A DNA stretch of 64,000 nucleotides from Galbibacter sp038433465 (lineage in GTDB: Bacteria; Bacteroidota; Bacteroidia; Flavobacteriales; Flavobacteriaceae), in contig NZ_JAESVF010000009.1 in NCBI RefSeq assembly GCF_038433465.1, forward strand, positions 66,858 through 130,857, given 5' to 3'. This document shows, piece after piece, positions 44,502-53,305 of the stretch. The position numbers were made by a program, and so were the translations under genes. Positions within the stretch are counted from its first letter, which is position 1; every line of letters begins with the position of its first letter. The notes under the pieces were generated by a model. It was not told the origin of the DNA. It made no database searches and saw only the letters and a list, made by a program, of their open reading frames with translations.

Positions 44502-45953
44502 ATGACAGTTACAAACGACGTCTACGAAAAAGAATTAGCCTTTCAAACAGATCGTAGAAGAGCTACTGTAGAATTTATTAAAATTGTAAGCGAGCTTTGG
44601 TATGACAATGCGGTAGAATTGGTTTTATTCAGAAATCAATTAATCGATAAAAGTGTAAGCGAGATTATGAACTTGCATAAATACGCTGGAGAATTTGTAC
44701 AGAAACCGATATCTATTTTCGATTCGGTTGATATTGCTCGCGCTATAAAAAATATGAGCCTCCCTCCTTCTAAAATTGATTTAGGAAAACTAACGTATGA
44801 ATTTCATTTAGAAGAATCTCATCAAACCGACACAACTTCATTTGTAATTAATAAACTTAAAGATGCCAATAAGTTTAACCAAATTCAACCAAAAGATGTT
44901 GTTTTATATGGTTTCGGAAGAATTGGTCGCTTGCTCGCTAGAGAATTGATGGCAAAAACAGGTGTTGGTTCTCAGCTTAGACTTCGCGCTATTGTTACGC
45001 GAGGCGAAATTACTCCTGAGGTTTTAGAGAAAAGAGCTTCGTTACTTGAAAACGATTCTATCCACGGAGTTTTCCCAGGAACGGTAACTATCGATTTTGA
45101 GAAAAAGGCTTTAGTAATAAACGGAACAACTGTTTACTTAATTAATGCTTCTGCCCCTGAAAATATTGATTATACTTCCTACGGAATTAAAGACGCCTTG
45201 GTTATTGACAACACAGGAGCTTTTAGAGACGATAAAGAGTTGAAACGCCATTTAAAAGCTAAAGGAGCACAAAAAGTTTTACTTACAGCACCAGGAAAAA
45301 ACATTCCAAATATTGTATACGGAGTAAACCACAAAGCATACAATCCAGATAAGGAAACTATTTTTTCGGCTGCTTCGTGTACTACAAACGCCATCACTCC
45401 TATTTTAAAAGCGGTTGAAGATTCTTTAGGAATTACCAAAGGACACCTAGAAACAATTCACGCTTATACAAACGATCAAAATTTGGTAGACAATATGCAC
45501 AGTAAATACCGTCGTGGTAGAGCTGCTGCGGTAAATATGGTAATTACCGAAACTGGTGCAGGAAAAGCAGTTGCAAAAGCGCTTCCGAGTTTAGAAGGTA
45601 AATTAACTTCCAACGCCATCCGTGTACCTGTTCCAAATGGTTCGTTGGTGGTGTTAAATTTGGAAATTGAAAAAGAAACATCAAAAGATGCTATCAATAC
45701 CATTATTAAAAAATATGCACTTGAAGGCGATTTGGTTGAGCAGATAAAATACTCGCTTAACAACGAGTTGGTTTCTTCGGATATTGTTGGAACTTCGGCT
45801 CCTTCAATTTACGACAGTAACGCTACCATTGTTTCCAACGACGGCAAAAATATTGTACTCTATATTTGGTATGATAATGAATATGGATACAGTCATCAAG
45901 TAATGCGACTTGCAAAATACATCGCGAAAGTTAGAAGGTTTACTTATTATTAG
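44502..45953 (+). CDS. gap: Glyceraldehyde-3-phosphate dehydrogenase, long form
   Basis: 483 residues, about 145 longer than the classic enzyme. The extra part is an N-terminal helical extension (1-130). The catalytic part has the Rossmann start YGFGRIGR (136-143) and nucleophile C293 in SAASCTTNAITP; the C-terminal WYDNEYGYSHQVMRLAKY is also classic. It converts glyceraldehyde 3-phosphate and NAD(P)+ to 1,3-bisphosphoglycerate. Long GAPDHs of this kind are common in Flavobacteriia beside a normal one; direction and cofactor cannot be read from sequence. Confidence 0.93.
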   Translation: MTVTNDVYEKELAFQTDRRRATVEFIKIVSELWYDNAVELVLFRNQLIDKSVSEIMNLHKYAGEFVQKPISIFDSVDIARAIKNMSLPPSKIDLGKLTYEFHLEESHQTDTTSFVINKLKDANKFNQIQPKDVVLYGFGRIGRLLARELMAKTGVGSQLRLRAIVTRGEITPEVLEKRASLLENDSIHGVFPGTVTIDFEKKALVINGTTVYLINASAPENIDYTSYGIKDALVIDNTGAFRDDKELKRHLKAKGAQKVLLTAPGKNIPNIVYGVNHKAYNPDKETIFSAASCTTNAITPILKAVEDSLGITKGHLETIHAYTNDQNLVDNMHSKYRRGRAAAVNMVITETGAGKAVAKALPSLEGKLTSNAIRVPVPNGSLVVLNLEIEKETSKDAINTIIKKYALEGDLVEQIKYSLNNELVSSDIVGTSAPSIYDSNATIVSNDGKNIVLYIWYDNEYGYSHQVMRLAKYIAKVRRFTYY

Positions 45954-46010
45954 TAGACTGATTGAATTGATTTCCATCAGGAATTAATTCAAATTAAAAC
46001 AATAACCAAA

Positions 46011-46085
46011 AGGCTGTCTGATAAATTTCTAAAAGTCACTCTAATTTAGTTTGACAAAAATGAGACTTTTCAGACAGCCTATTTT
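46011..46085 (+). terminator. Terminator after the GAPDH gene
   Basis: AGGCTGTCTGA (46011-46021) pairs with TCAGACAGCCT (46070-46080), and inside it AAAAGTC (46031-46037) pairs with GACTTTT (46063-46069). A T-rich tail follows. The outer arm shares GCTGTCTGA with the terminator at 32412. Confidence 0.75.
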
Positions 46086-46137
46086 TATATAGATTATATT
46101 GCTTATTTTAGCAACATAAAAACTAGATTCGTCTTAA

Positions 46138-46950
46138 ATGAAGCCATTCGCAACTACTTCAATACATACAAAACTGCTTTTCTTTTTAGTTTTGGTTATT
46201 GGTTCCTGTTGCACTACATATGCACAAGATGAAAACCTTACCGAAGTAGATACAATTGTAGATAACGGTGTTACAAGGCAAATTTGGTTTCAGTTAAATC
46301 CTTCTTGGAAAATAAACGACAAGTTTAAAATTAATGCTGAAGTTGCTTACCGAACTATCGACCCCAACAACTGGACTCGATTTGTTACCAAAGCAGAAAT
46401 GGCTTACAACTTTGAAAAGCTAAACATTAAAAAAGTATCTTTTGACCATAGCTATACGTTGGGAGTCGGATACTTCTACATTCACAACTTTTACGATTTC
46501 GACACTTTTGAATACCGCGTACATCAAGGTTATAAAATTGGCGCTAGTATTACAAACCGAATTTACCTTCAGCAGTATTTAAGACTTGAAGAACGATTTA
46601 CCAATTTGTTTAGAAGTTCTCGTTCCTTCGGACTCCGGTTTCGGTATAAAATTGAAGCAACGCTCGACTTAAACGGTCTCTTCACTTCAAAACACAGGGG
46701 GATTTATATTCCTGCAGATATTGAGTTTTTCTTCAACATAAAAAAGGCAAAACAAATAAACGATGTAATTCGTGTTTCCCCAGGTTTGGGTTATGTAATC
46801 GACCCTAGTTTTAAAGTTCAGCTAAACCTTTCGTATCACTACACAAAACAAGAGTTTGACGACCTTATCAAAACCAACGATTTGATTTTCAAGCTTAGCG
46901 TGAAGAAAACCTTTCCGAACAAAAAAGTAAGCAACCCACACGAATTATAA
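46138..46950 (+). CDS. DUF2490 outer membrane beta-barrel protein
   Basis: 270 residues with a signal peptide (cleavage likely after TTYAQ). The body is a run of alternating strands (RQIWFQLNPSWKINDKFKINAEVAYR, GYFYIHNFYDFDTFEYRVHQGYKI, RIYLQQYLRLEERF), matching DUF2490, a family of small barrels of unknown function. It stands alone between a terminator and a long non-coding stretch. A TATTTTAG box lies at 46104-46111. Confidence 0.85.
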   Translation: MKPFATTSIHTKLLFFLVLVIGSCCTTYAQDENLTEVDTIVDNGVTRQIWFQLNPSWKINDKFKINAEVAYRTIDPNNWTRFVTKAEMAYNFEKLNIKKVSFDHSYTLGVGYFYIHNFYDFDTFEYRVHQGYKIGASITNRIYLQQYLRLEERFTNLFRSSRSFGLRFRYKIEATLDLNGLFTSKHRGIYIPADIEFFFNIKKAKQINDVIRVSPGLGYVIDPSFKVQLNLSYHYTKQEFDDLIKTNDLIFKLSVKKTFPNKKVSNPHEL

Positions 46951-47258
46951 AATACTGTAATTTTTTGTCTCTTAAAAACAATAACTTATTATTGTGCTCG
47001 TTTGCAGTAAAAACGTACCTTTGCAACCCTAAATTTAACCACTATATCGTAATCTGATAGTTAATTAACTTCCTCAAGGCTAGCCCAAGAGGTGATTAAC
47101 GAAAAATAATTTAATTGATTTCAACCTAAAAATTGAAAAATTAAAACCTCTGCAAAGGGGATTAAAACGAAAAATTAACCTACTTCGGTTCTACCCAAAA
47201 CGATTTAAAACACAGGAATCGAGGACAAACCCACGTAGTGGAATTAACATTTTAACGA
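46951..47258 (+). other. 308-base gap: promoter and long structured leader
   Basis: The gap holds a promoter at 46992-47023 and then about 228 bases of apparent 5' leader before the next gene. The leader has several short hairpins: CCTC..GAGG (47072-47092), CCTCtgcaaaGGGG (47147-47160) and CCACgtaGTGG near 47230. Two near-direct repeats, GATTAACGAAAAATAA (47094-47109) and GATTAAAACGAAAAATTAA (47160-47178), each follow directly after a hairpin. I see no riboswitch class that I know. Confidence 0.5.
46992..47023 (+). promoter_or_regulatory. Promoter upstream of the trmD block
   Basis: TTG (46992-46994), a 21-base spacer, then TACCTTTG (47016-47023): both elements of the Bacteroidota consensus. 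The next ATG is 235 bases downstream, which implies an unusually long leader. Confidence 0.6.
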
Positions 47259-47879
47259 ATGAAGATGACGAGAAAGACCATTTTAACAGTAACATCCGCA
47301 ATGCTATTTTCAACTTTTTCGATACTTGCTCAAGAAAGCACCGAAAAAGAATTATCCTTAACAGAAGGAACCATTGACAACCAATTTGAATACATTTTTG
47401 AAAAAGCAAACAACTACCAAGATTATAAAGTTGTAAAGCGTAATTGGTTATTATTACTGAAAAAAAACACATTAGACTCGGTTGCTAGGTTAGAAAACGA
47501 ACTAACAACTTCGGAAAAATTAACCGGTACACAAAGAGCCCAAATAGATAGTTTAAACAAAGAATTAGCCTCTACCAATGTACAATTAACTGAAGTTACA
47601 GAGCAAAAAGATAGTATTTCATTCTTCGGAGCACTTATCAATAAACCAACTTACAAAGCTATTATGTGGGGTATTGTTGCTGTACTTACATTGATATTAG
47701 CCTTCTTTGTTTACAAGTTTAAAAACGCCAATGCAGTTACTCAAGAAGCTAGAAAATCGTTGGCAGAACTAGAAGAAGAATACGAAGAACACCGCAGAAA
47801 AGCCTTAGAAAGAGAGCAAAAAGCGAGACGCCAATTACAAGACGAAATCAATAAACAAAAGCTTACAAAAACCAAGTAA
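47259..47879 (+). CDS. Coiled-coil membrane protein of unknown function
   Basis: 206 residues (ATG at 47265 is an alternative). A signal peptide (SAMLFSTFSILAQE) leads to an external part with a predicted coiled coil at about 70-115 (LDSVARLENELTTSEKL, AQIDSLNKELAS), a membrane helix at about 133-153, then a highly charged cytosolic helix to the end (LEEEYEEHRRKALEREQKARRQ). No enzyme motif is visible. Similar proteins lie upstream of trmD in Flavobacteriaceae and are often mislabelled as tRNA methyltransferase because of that position; I see no basis for that name. Confidence 0.85.
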   Translation: MKMTRKTILTVTSAMLFSTFSILAQESTEKELSLTEGTIDNQFEYIFEKANNYQDYKVVKRNWLLLLKKNTLDSVARLENELTTSEKLTGTQRAQIDSLNKELASTNVQLTEVTEQKDSISFFGALINKPTYKAIMWGIVAVLTLILAFFVYKFKNANAVTQEARKSLAELEEEYEEHRRKALEREQKARRQLQDEINKQKLTKTK

Positions 47880-47993
47880 TCTTTTTTAAAAAGAACGTAT
47901 TTTTGTGCTTTAAAATAGCCTCGGTACACGTATCGGGGCAACTCAACTCGTTTATAGCAAACAACTGCAACAAAGCATAACACATTTACAAAA

Positions 47994-48671
47994 ATGCGTA
48001 TAGATATTATTACTGTTTTACCAGAATTACTTAAAAGTCCGTTTGAAGCTTCTATTTTAAAAAGAGCTATTGATAAAGGACATGTAGAATTGCATTTACA
48101 CAATTTAAGAGACTACACTACCAACAACTACAAAACGGTAGACGATTACCAATTTGGTGGTGGCGCTGGTATGGTAATGATGATTGAGCCAATTGATAAA
48201 TGTATAAGCGGACTTAAAGCTGAAAGAGATTACGACGAGATTATCTATATGACTCCAGATGGTGAAACCCTCAACCAAGGAATTGCCAATACGCTTTCTT
48301 TAAAAGAAAACATTATTATTTTATGCGGACACTACAAAGGTGTTGACCAACGTGTACGCGATATGTTTGTTACCAAAGAAATTTCTATAGGCGATTATGT
48401 TTTATCGGGAGGCGAATTGGGTGCGGCCGTTTTATGCGATTCTATCATCCGATTAATTCCAGGAGTTTTAAACGATGAAACTTCTGCCCTAACCGATTCT
48501 TTTCAGGACAATTTATTAGCACCACCAGTTTACACAAGACCTTCAGATTATAACGGTCATAAAGTTCCGGATATTTTATTAAGCGGAAACTTCCCCGAAA
48601 TTGAAAAATGGAGAGAAGAGCAAGCTTATATCCGTACCAAACAACGTCGACCAGATCTTTTAGATGATTAA
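47994..48671 (+). CDS. trmD: tRNA (guanine-N1)-methyltransferase TrmD
   Basis: 225 residues. It makes m1G37 in tRNAs, which prevents frameshifting. The SPOUT knot motifs are present: FGGGAGMVMMIEP, LCGHYKGVDQRV and IGDYVLSGGELGA, followed by the aspartate in SFQDNLLAPPVYTRP and the C-terminal RTKQRRPDLL. rplS follows after 139 bases, the usual trmD-rplS order, but has its own promoter. Confidence 0.97.
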   Translation: MRIDIITVLPELLKSPFEASILKRAIDKGHVELHLHNLRDYTTNNYKTVDDYQFGGGAGMVMMIEPIDKCISGLKAERDYDEIIYMTPDGETLNQGIANTLSLKENIIILCGHYKGVDQRVRDMFVTKEISIGDYVLSGGELGAAVLCDSIIRLIPGVLNDETSALTDSFQDNLLAPPVYTRPSDYNGHKVPDILLSGNFPEIEKWREEQAYIRTKQRRPDLLDD

Positions 48672-48706
48672 AAGATTATTTTTCAGAAAAAATAAAACGC
48701 AAAAGA

Positions 48707-48736
48707 TTGTATATTAATTAATAATAATTAATTTTG
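48707..48736 (+). promoter_or_regulatory. Promoter of rplS
   Basis: TTG (48707-48709), a 19-base spacer and TAATTTTG (48729-48736) match both promoter elements. The ATG is 74 bases further on. Confidence 0.65.
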
Positions 48737-48810
48737 CATCCAATTTCAGATTAACCTCTGACGAAAATCGTGAATGTTACTTTGAATCAACACATTATAA
48801 ATATAGCACA

Positions 48811-49161
48811 ATGGAAGCTTTAGTAAAATTTGTACAAGACGAGTTTGTAACAAGAAAAGAGTTCCCTGAGTTTTCAGCAGGAGATACAATTACTGTATAC
48901 TACGAAATTAAAGAGGGAGAAAAAACACGTACACAGTTCTTTAGAGGAGTTGTAATCCAAAGAAGAGGAACAGGTTCTTCAGAAACATTTACAATTAGAA
49001 AAATGTCTGGAACTGTTGGTGTAGAAAGAATTTTCCCAATCAACATGCCTGCTTTACAAAAAATTGAGATCAACAAAAAAGGTAAAGTACGTAGAGCTCG
49101 TATTTACTACTTTAGAGGTCTTACTGGTAAAAAAGCAAGAATTAAAGAGGTTAGATCATAA
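48811..49161 (+). CDS. rplS: 50S ribosomal protein L19
   Basis: 116 residues, full length. FSAGDTITVYYEIKEGEKTRTQ, FRGVVIQRRGTGSSETFTIRKMS and VERIFPINMPALQKIEI are the L19 signature; it lies at the 30S-50S interface. A strong terminator follows 20 bases after the stop codon. Confidence 0.98.
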   Translation: MEALVKFVQDEFVTRKEFPEFSAGDTITVYYEIKEGEKTRTQFFRGVVIQRRGTGSSETFTIRKMSGTVGVERIFPINMPALQKIEINKKGKVRRARIYYFRGLTGKKARIKEVRS

Positions 49162-49181
49162 CCTAATTACCATAACACCAA

Positions 49182-49209
49182 AAAAGCCTGCTATATGCAG
49201 GCTTTTTTT
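49182..49209 (+). terminator. Terminator after rplS
   Basis: AAAAGCCTGC (49182-49191) pairs perfectly with GCAGGCTTTT (49197-49206) over a 5-base loop, followed by a T-run. Confidence 0.93.
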
Positions 49210-49471
49210 ATGAACAATTGTTAATAACCTATGTTTGTAAATTGTTGATTACTAATGTATTGAAAAATAAATTTCTTCTGAAAAGATTTTTATCTTTACC
49301 ATAAGTTTTTAATAGGTCTTCTGTTAAGTCAGTTTAACAAAAGAAAGTTTGAACTTTATAGTCAGTGCCAAAACTCTTATCTGGATAGATAATAGCGTAG
49401 GAATTAAAAACAACCGAAACATCAATAAGTTAGGTCTTGATTAAATTATTGAGAAAACTAGATGTTTCATA

Positions 49472-49526
49472 GAAGTAGTAAGGTTGAAAATTACTTGTAA
49501 CATGGAAATTTTCAGTAATCTACTTC
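49472..49526. repeat. Nested inverted repeat, possible structured RNA
   Basis: Outer arms GAAGTAG (49472-49478) / CTACTTC (49520-49526) enclose inner arms GAAAATT (49486-49492) / AATTTTC (49507-49513). Four bases later a terminator hairpin begins. The nested arms plus terminator look like the 3' end of a small RNA, but no promoter is clear. Confidence 0.4.
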
Positions 49527-49530
49527 AAAG

Positions 49531-49569
49531 AAAGCCATATCAAAACATAAAGTGTATTGATATGGCTTT
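49531..49569. terminator. Terminator hairpin after the phosphoesterase operon
   Basis: AAAGCCATATCAA (49531-49543) pairs perfectly with TTGATATGGCTTT (49557-49569) over 13 bp. It lies 52 bases past the stop codon of the minus-strand metallophosphoesterase gene. The T-run is slightly better on the plus strand, so it could also end a plus-strand RNA. Confidence 0.7.
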
Positions 49570-49620
49570 TGTGATTTTATAAGTTAAGATAATTGAATAG
49601 TGTCTTTCTCAACAAATCGA

Positions 49621-52600
49621 TTAAAACCCAAAACCTAAGCCAAAGGCAACTCGTATTCCATCAACCGAATTAAACACCCCTAAGTTTGCAGAAAGCAACT
49701 CAGCACCGTTTATAAACATTCCTCCACCATAAGAGTTATGCCATTTATTAATTTCGTCGGAAGTATACCAAACACGCCCATAATCAAAGCTTCCGTACAA
49801 TCCGAGTTTAATTGGAATAAGCGGCGTTTTTAAATTGGAAAAGCTATAACGAACATCTGTATTTTGGTAAAAAGAAGTTTTTCCTGTAAAACGTTGATTT
49901 CTAAAACCTCTCAAACCATCAATTCCCCCTATACTAGCCGCTTGGTAAAATTCGTAATCGTCACCAATATTAAAATGAGCTTTTACATTTGAAGCCAAAA
50001 CTAGTCGTCCAGATTGATTGAGTCTATGTGCAATTCCAAGGGAAGGAACTACATATCCATACTGTCGGTCGCTTATATCTAAATTAGCACTATATCCTGC
50101 CAAAACAGAAAATTTGAGCCCAGTTGTAGGATAGGCTTTGTTGTCGTAATTTGAATAATTAAACGACGATTTCACTCCTGCGTATTGCACTTCATCAAAT
50201 ACGTAGTTTGGTAGAATATTATTTCCTTCTTGCACATATCTCTCACCTGCATCGTGTACTTCCACCGATTCGTAATACGCGCCAAAATCAGCAGAAATTC
50301 TTCTAGAATTCCAAACCAAACTTGGTGCCACTGCAACACTTCTAACCTTAACTCTGTTGTAGTCTAAACCAAAATCGTCGTCGTTATTTTCGGTTTGATT
50401 TCCGTAGCCAAAAAAGTTTAATGAGTAATTCGGACTTTGGAATCCTGCCTCCAACCTAAAATTAAGTTGCCCTACCACATTAGCAAACTCCCCACTATAA
50501 AGCACCTCGTAACCATTGGTAGCAAAATAATAAGCTGCTTTGATATGATGTTGAGAAGTAAACGGATTTCGCTCAAAACCATACGTTGTATACGTATCTG
50601 AAACTCCAATTTTCAAACCATCATCTGGATTGGCACCCAATATTGGTATAATTTGATTGGTGTTATTTTTTACTTTTTTATAGTTGTACACATTTGTTTT
50701 GTAGGCATCGGTAAGTTTTATCTTTGCCAATTTTACTTGATCGAAGTCGTTTTTCTTTGATTTGTAATCATAAATCACAACATTCTTTCCGTTTGGCACT
50801 ATGTACTCGTCGTTATTTTGTCCGCCTATCAGTCTTATTTTTATTTTTTTACTTCTGTTTAAAACTTCAAAAGTATCATCGTCGTCCAAGCCGTAAATCC
50901 AAATCTCTTTGGTTTCCTTCGGATTGTACATTCTATAATGAAACAAGTCCTTAACAGTTCCATCCTTTTTTCTAAGAGCCGAAACCTCTACCCTGCCATC
51001 ATCAAAAGCCTTTACGGAAAAATAATCATCTTTATTAGTCCCCGTTACAATCGCTAGTTTATTTACCACTTCATAATATCTATCTGAAATATCTTGTAAA
51101 TTTTCACGCCTTGCTTTTAACAATCTTTTTATTTCATCTATTTGAGAATCCAACATCTCTTTAGGCATTTCAGCAAAAGCTTCATCAATTACAGTGTCGG
51201 TAATATGTTGCTGAATATACTTTACTTGCGTATCCCAAACTGTTTTATCAATATCAATTAAAAAAGCTTTGTCCAAAGGATAAGGCTCAATATTAATTCC
51301 TTTTACATCCTTCAAATCTTCGTCATACTGTCGAAGAAGACGAGCCATTGGGAGCAATTCGATTGCTGCAGTCAACAAAGCTCCGTCGGACATTTTTGAA
51401 AACGCTTGGTCGCGATCTCTTGGAAGCGCTCGGTACACCGTTTTCCCGTTTTCCTTAAACTCCATCCATCGCCATTGATCTTGATGTCGATCCCAATCGC
51501 CTATCAACATATCAAACAATCGAGATTTGATAAAATTTTCTTGGTCAATTACTTTGTCTTCATCCGACTGAATTTCTTTTAACACGTCTAACGTACTAAT
51601 TATATCTCCTGTAAAGGTATCCCCAGCAAGTGTTGGATGCCCTTCGGAAGCGTGTTCTTCTATAAAATACAATTCATTCCCAAATTCTTCATTGTATTGC
51701 ATAAGTCCGTTTTGCTTCGGAACATAATACAATTTCGGATTCAAATGATAAACTCCAGCAGCATCGGCTAAATCTCCAATAACCAACGGTGCGTACGGAT
51801 GCGACCCTGTAAAAACATCGCTAACCAAAGCTTCGGCAGCTGTATTGTCAAACTGACCTCCAACATATTGATCGCCAAACAAAGATGCCTGAATAAACTG
51901 TGTAGCACTTTTTTTAAGCGCGCGCATTACATATTGCGTTCCGTTTGCATCTTCCAAGCGCAAAGATCTAGATTGCGTTCCTCCGCCTTTACGCACAGGT
52001 TTTAATCCGCCGTAAAGCGTATCAATATTTACCGTTTTAGCTTTTACTTCTTCACTGAAATATTTTCGATAACGATCGCCCCACAACCATTTATAAACTC
52101 CACTTTTTGAAGTTTCTTCAGGAGTAAAAATTGCGGCGGAAACAGAATCTGGAAACTGTTTAGGAAAATTTGTAAATACATTTTTAGTATCAAGATTTAT
52201 AGCAGATTTAAAAATTACACTTTCGGTTGATGCATCTACAAACTGAACATTCGACGTTTCATCTTTATAAATATTTAGCACTGCAAAACCATTTGCGCTT
52301 GCCCCAAAAGTATTGCCACTTCTTTGACGAACTCCCGTATTTTTAGAACCAGAACCACTTATAATTTGCGTTAAATTATCCGCTTGAATAAATTGTAAAT
52401 TATGCTCGTGCCCAGACAAGAATACAACATTTGTGTTTTCTTGCGCAGCTGCAATTAGGCGCTTTCTTAAATCGTTGTAATACCAGTTAGACATATCGGC
52501 ATTTGAGGCTCCGCTGGTAGTACGAATTAAATTTTTAACCGTGCCCAAAATTGGCAACGGACTCATATTACTCTTTACAGTGTACTGCCCTGCATGAGGG

Positions 52601-53286
52601 CCATTGCTGTACATGGGGTGATGAATGGCTACTAAAGTAGTTTTCCCTCTTGCCTTTTTTATTTCGCTTTGAAATTCATCCAAAAATTGATCGCGAGTTT
52701 TGATATCGCAATCGTCATTAATAGTTGGCTGTTTGTCCCAATCGGTGATATACCATTGCGAGTCTACAATCAATAAAACAATAGTATCTGAAATATTTAC
52801 TTTTTCAATTCCGCAGCCATCCTCTGGCTGAAACGTGTTTTTCCCCAAATAATCTTCAACAAATTTCTCTTGGCGTTTTAAACCTTTAATGCCTCTATAC
52901 CAATCGTGATTTCCAGGAATCACAATAACATCCCCAGGAAACTGTTTTGCAACTTCTAATTGTGCTTCAAGGGCTGCTTTTGCTGCCGGATACGATTTTT
53001 TCTTTTCTGAAGGCAATCCGTTAGGATAAATATTATCACCTAAAAATAAAAGAACATCATTTTTATCGGCCTTTTTTATTTCCTTCTGAAGTATTTGCAA
53101 CGACTTAGGTGCAGAACCATCGGGATTGAGTTTTCCTGCATCTCCAATTAAAAAAACATTGGTAGTTTCGGTATCTATATTTTGAAGATTTGTATTTACA
53201 TTTTTGTTTTTTTCGTACTCTAACGTGGCACATGCAGTAGAAAAAAGAACTAAAAACAAATACCCAAAAGGTAGTTTTTTTATCAT
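49621..53286 (-). CDS. Metallophosphoesterase-surface antigen barrel lipoprotein
   Basis: 1221 residues. The signal peptide has lipobox FSTAC (C19). The calcineurin-like phosphoesterase domain (about 40-350) has a full metal site: GDAG (48-51), GDN (83-85), GNHD (125-128), AIHHPMYS and SGHEHN. A middle part (about 430-850) includes VMRALKKSA, a WDRHQDQWRWM segment and LPRDRDQAFSKM, resembling kinase-like phosphotransferase folds. The last 360 residues are a D15/Omp85-like barrel (SSFNYSNYDNKAYPTTGLKFSV) ending FGLGFGF. It would be an outer membrane enzyme of unknown substrate. It is third in an operon after the GAF and HD-PycTM genes (19-base gap). Confidence 0.85.
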   Translation of the reverse strand: MIKKLPFGYLFLVLFSTACATLEYEKNKNVNTNLQNIDTETTNVFLIGDAGKLNPDGSAPKSLQILQKEIKKADKNDVLLFLGDNIYPNGLPSEKKKSYPAAKAALEAQLEVAKQFPGDVIVIPGNHDWYRGIKGLKRQEKFVEDYLGKNTFQPEDGCGIEKVNISDTIVLLIVDSQWYITDWDKQPTINDDCDIKTRDQFLDEFQSEIKKARGKTTLVAIHHPMYSNGPHAGQYTVKSNMSPLPILGTVKNLIRTTSGASNADMSNWYYNDLRKRLIAAAQENTNVVFLSGHEHNLQFIQADNLTQIISGSGSKNTGVRQRSGNTFGASANGFAVLNIYKDETSNVQFVDASTESVIFKSAINLDTKNVFTNFPKQFPDSVSAAIFTPEETSKSGVYKWLWGDRYRKYFSEEVKAKTVNIDTLYGGLKPVRKGGGTQSRSLRLEDANGTQYVMRALKKSATQFIQASLFGDQYVGGQFDNTAAEALVSDVFTGSHPYAPLVIGDLADAAGVYHLNPKLYYVPKQNGLMQYNEEFGNELYFIEEHASEGHPTLAGDTFTGDIISTLDVLKEIQSDEDKVIDQENFIKSRLFDMLIGDWDRHQDQWRWMEFKENGKTVYRALPRDRDQAFSKMSDGALLTAAIELLPMARLLRQYDEDLKDVKGINIEPYPLDKAFLIDIDKTVWDTQVKYIQQHITDTVIDEAFAEMPKEMLDSQIDEIKRLLKARRENLQDISDRYYEVVNKLAIVTGTNKDDYFSVKAFDDGRVEVSALRKKDGTVKDLFHYRMYNPKETKEIWIYGLDDDDTFEVLNRSKKIKIRLIGGQNNDEYIVPNGKNVVIYDYKSKKNDFDQVKLAKIKLTDAYKTNVYNYKKVKNNTNQIIPILGANPDDGLKIGVSDTYTTYGFERNPFTSQHHIKAAYYFATNGYEVLYSGEFANVVGQLNFRLEAGFQSPNYSLNFFGYGNQTENNDDDFGLDYNRVKVRSVAVAPSLVWNSRRISADFGAYYESVEVHDAGERYVQEGNNILPNYVFDEVQYAGVKSSFNYSNYDNKAYPTTGLKFSVLAGYSANLDISDRQYGYVVPSLGIAHRLNQSGRLVLASNVKAHFNIGDDYEFYQAASIGGIDGLRGFRNQRFTGKTSFYQNTDVRYSFSNLKTPLIPIKLGLYGSFDYGRVWYTSDEINKWHNSYGGGMFINGAELLSANLGVFNSVDGIRVAFGLGFGF

Positions 53287-53305
53287 AGATAAACAGTTTA
53301 TTCCG

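Larger units (their letters stand above)
49162..49620. other. 459-base gap between convergent genes
   Basis: It holds the rplS terminator (49182-49209), a nested inverted repeat (49472-49526) and a terminator hairpin (49531-49569). Between 49215 and 49470 I see no coding frame, tRNA or recognised RNA. The stretch 49330-49360 has a small stem TGTTAA/TTAACA. Confidence 0.55.

Noticed and set aside
47259..47879. tRNA (guanine-N1)-methyltransferase label for the coiled-coil protein
   Set aside because: It has a signal peptide, a membrane helix and coiled coils but no SPOUT knot; the real trmD is at 47994-48671.
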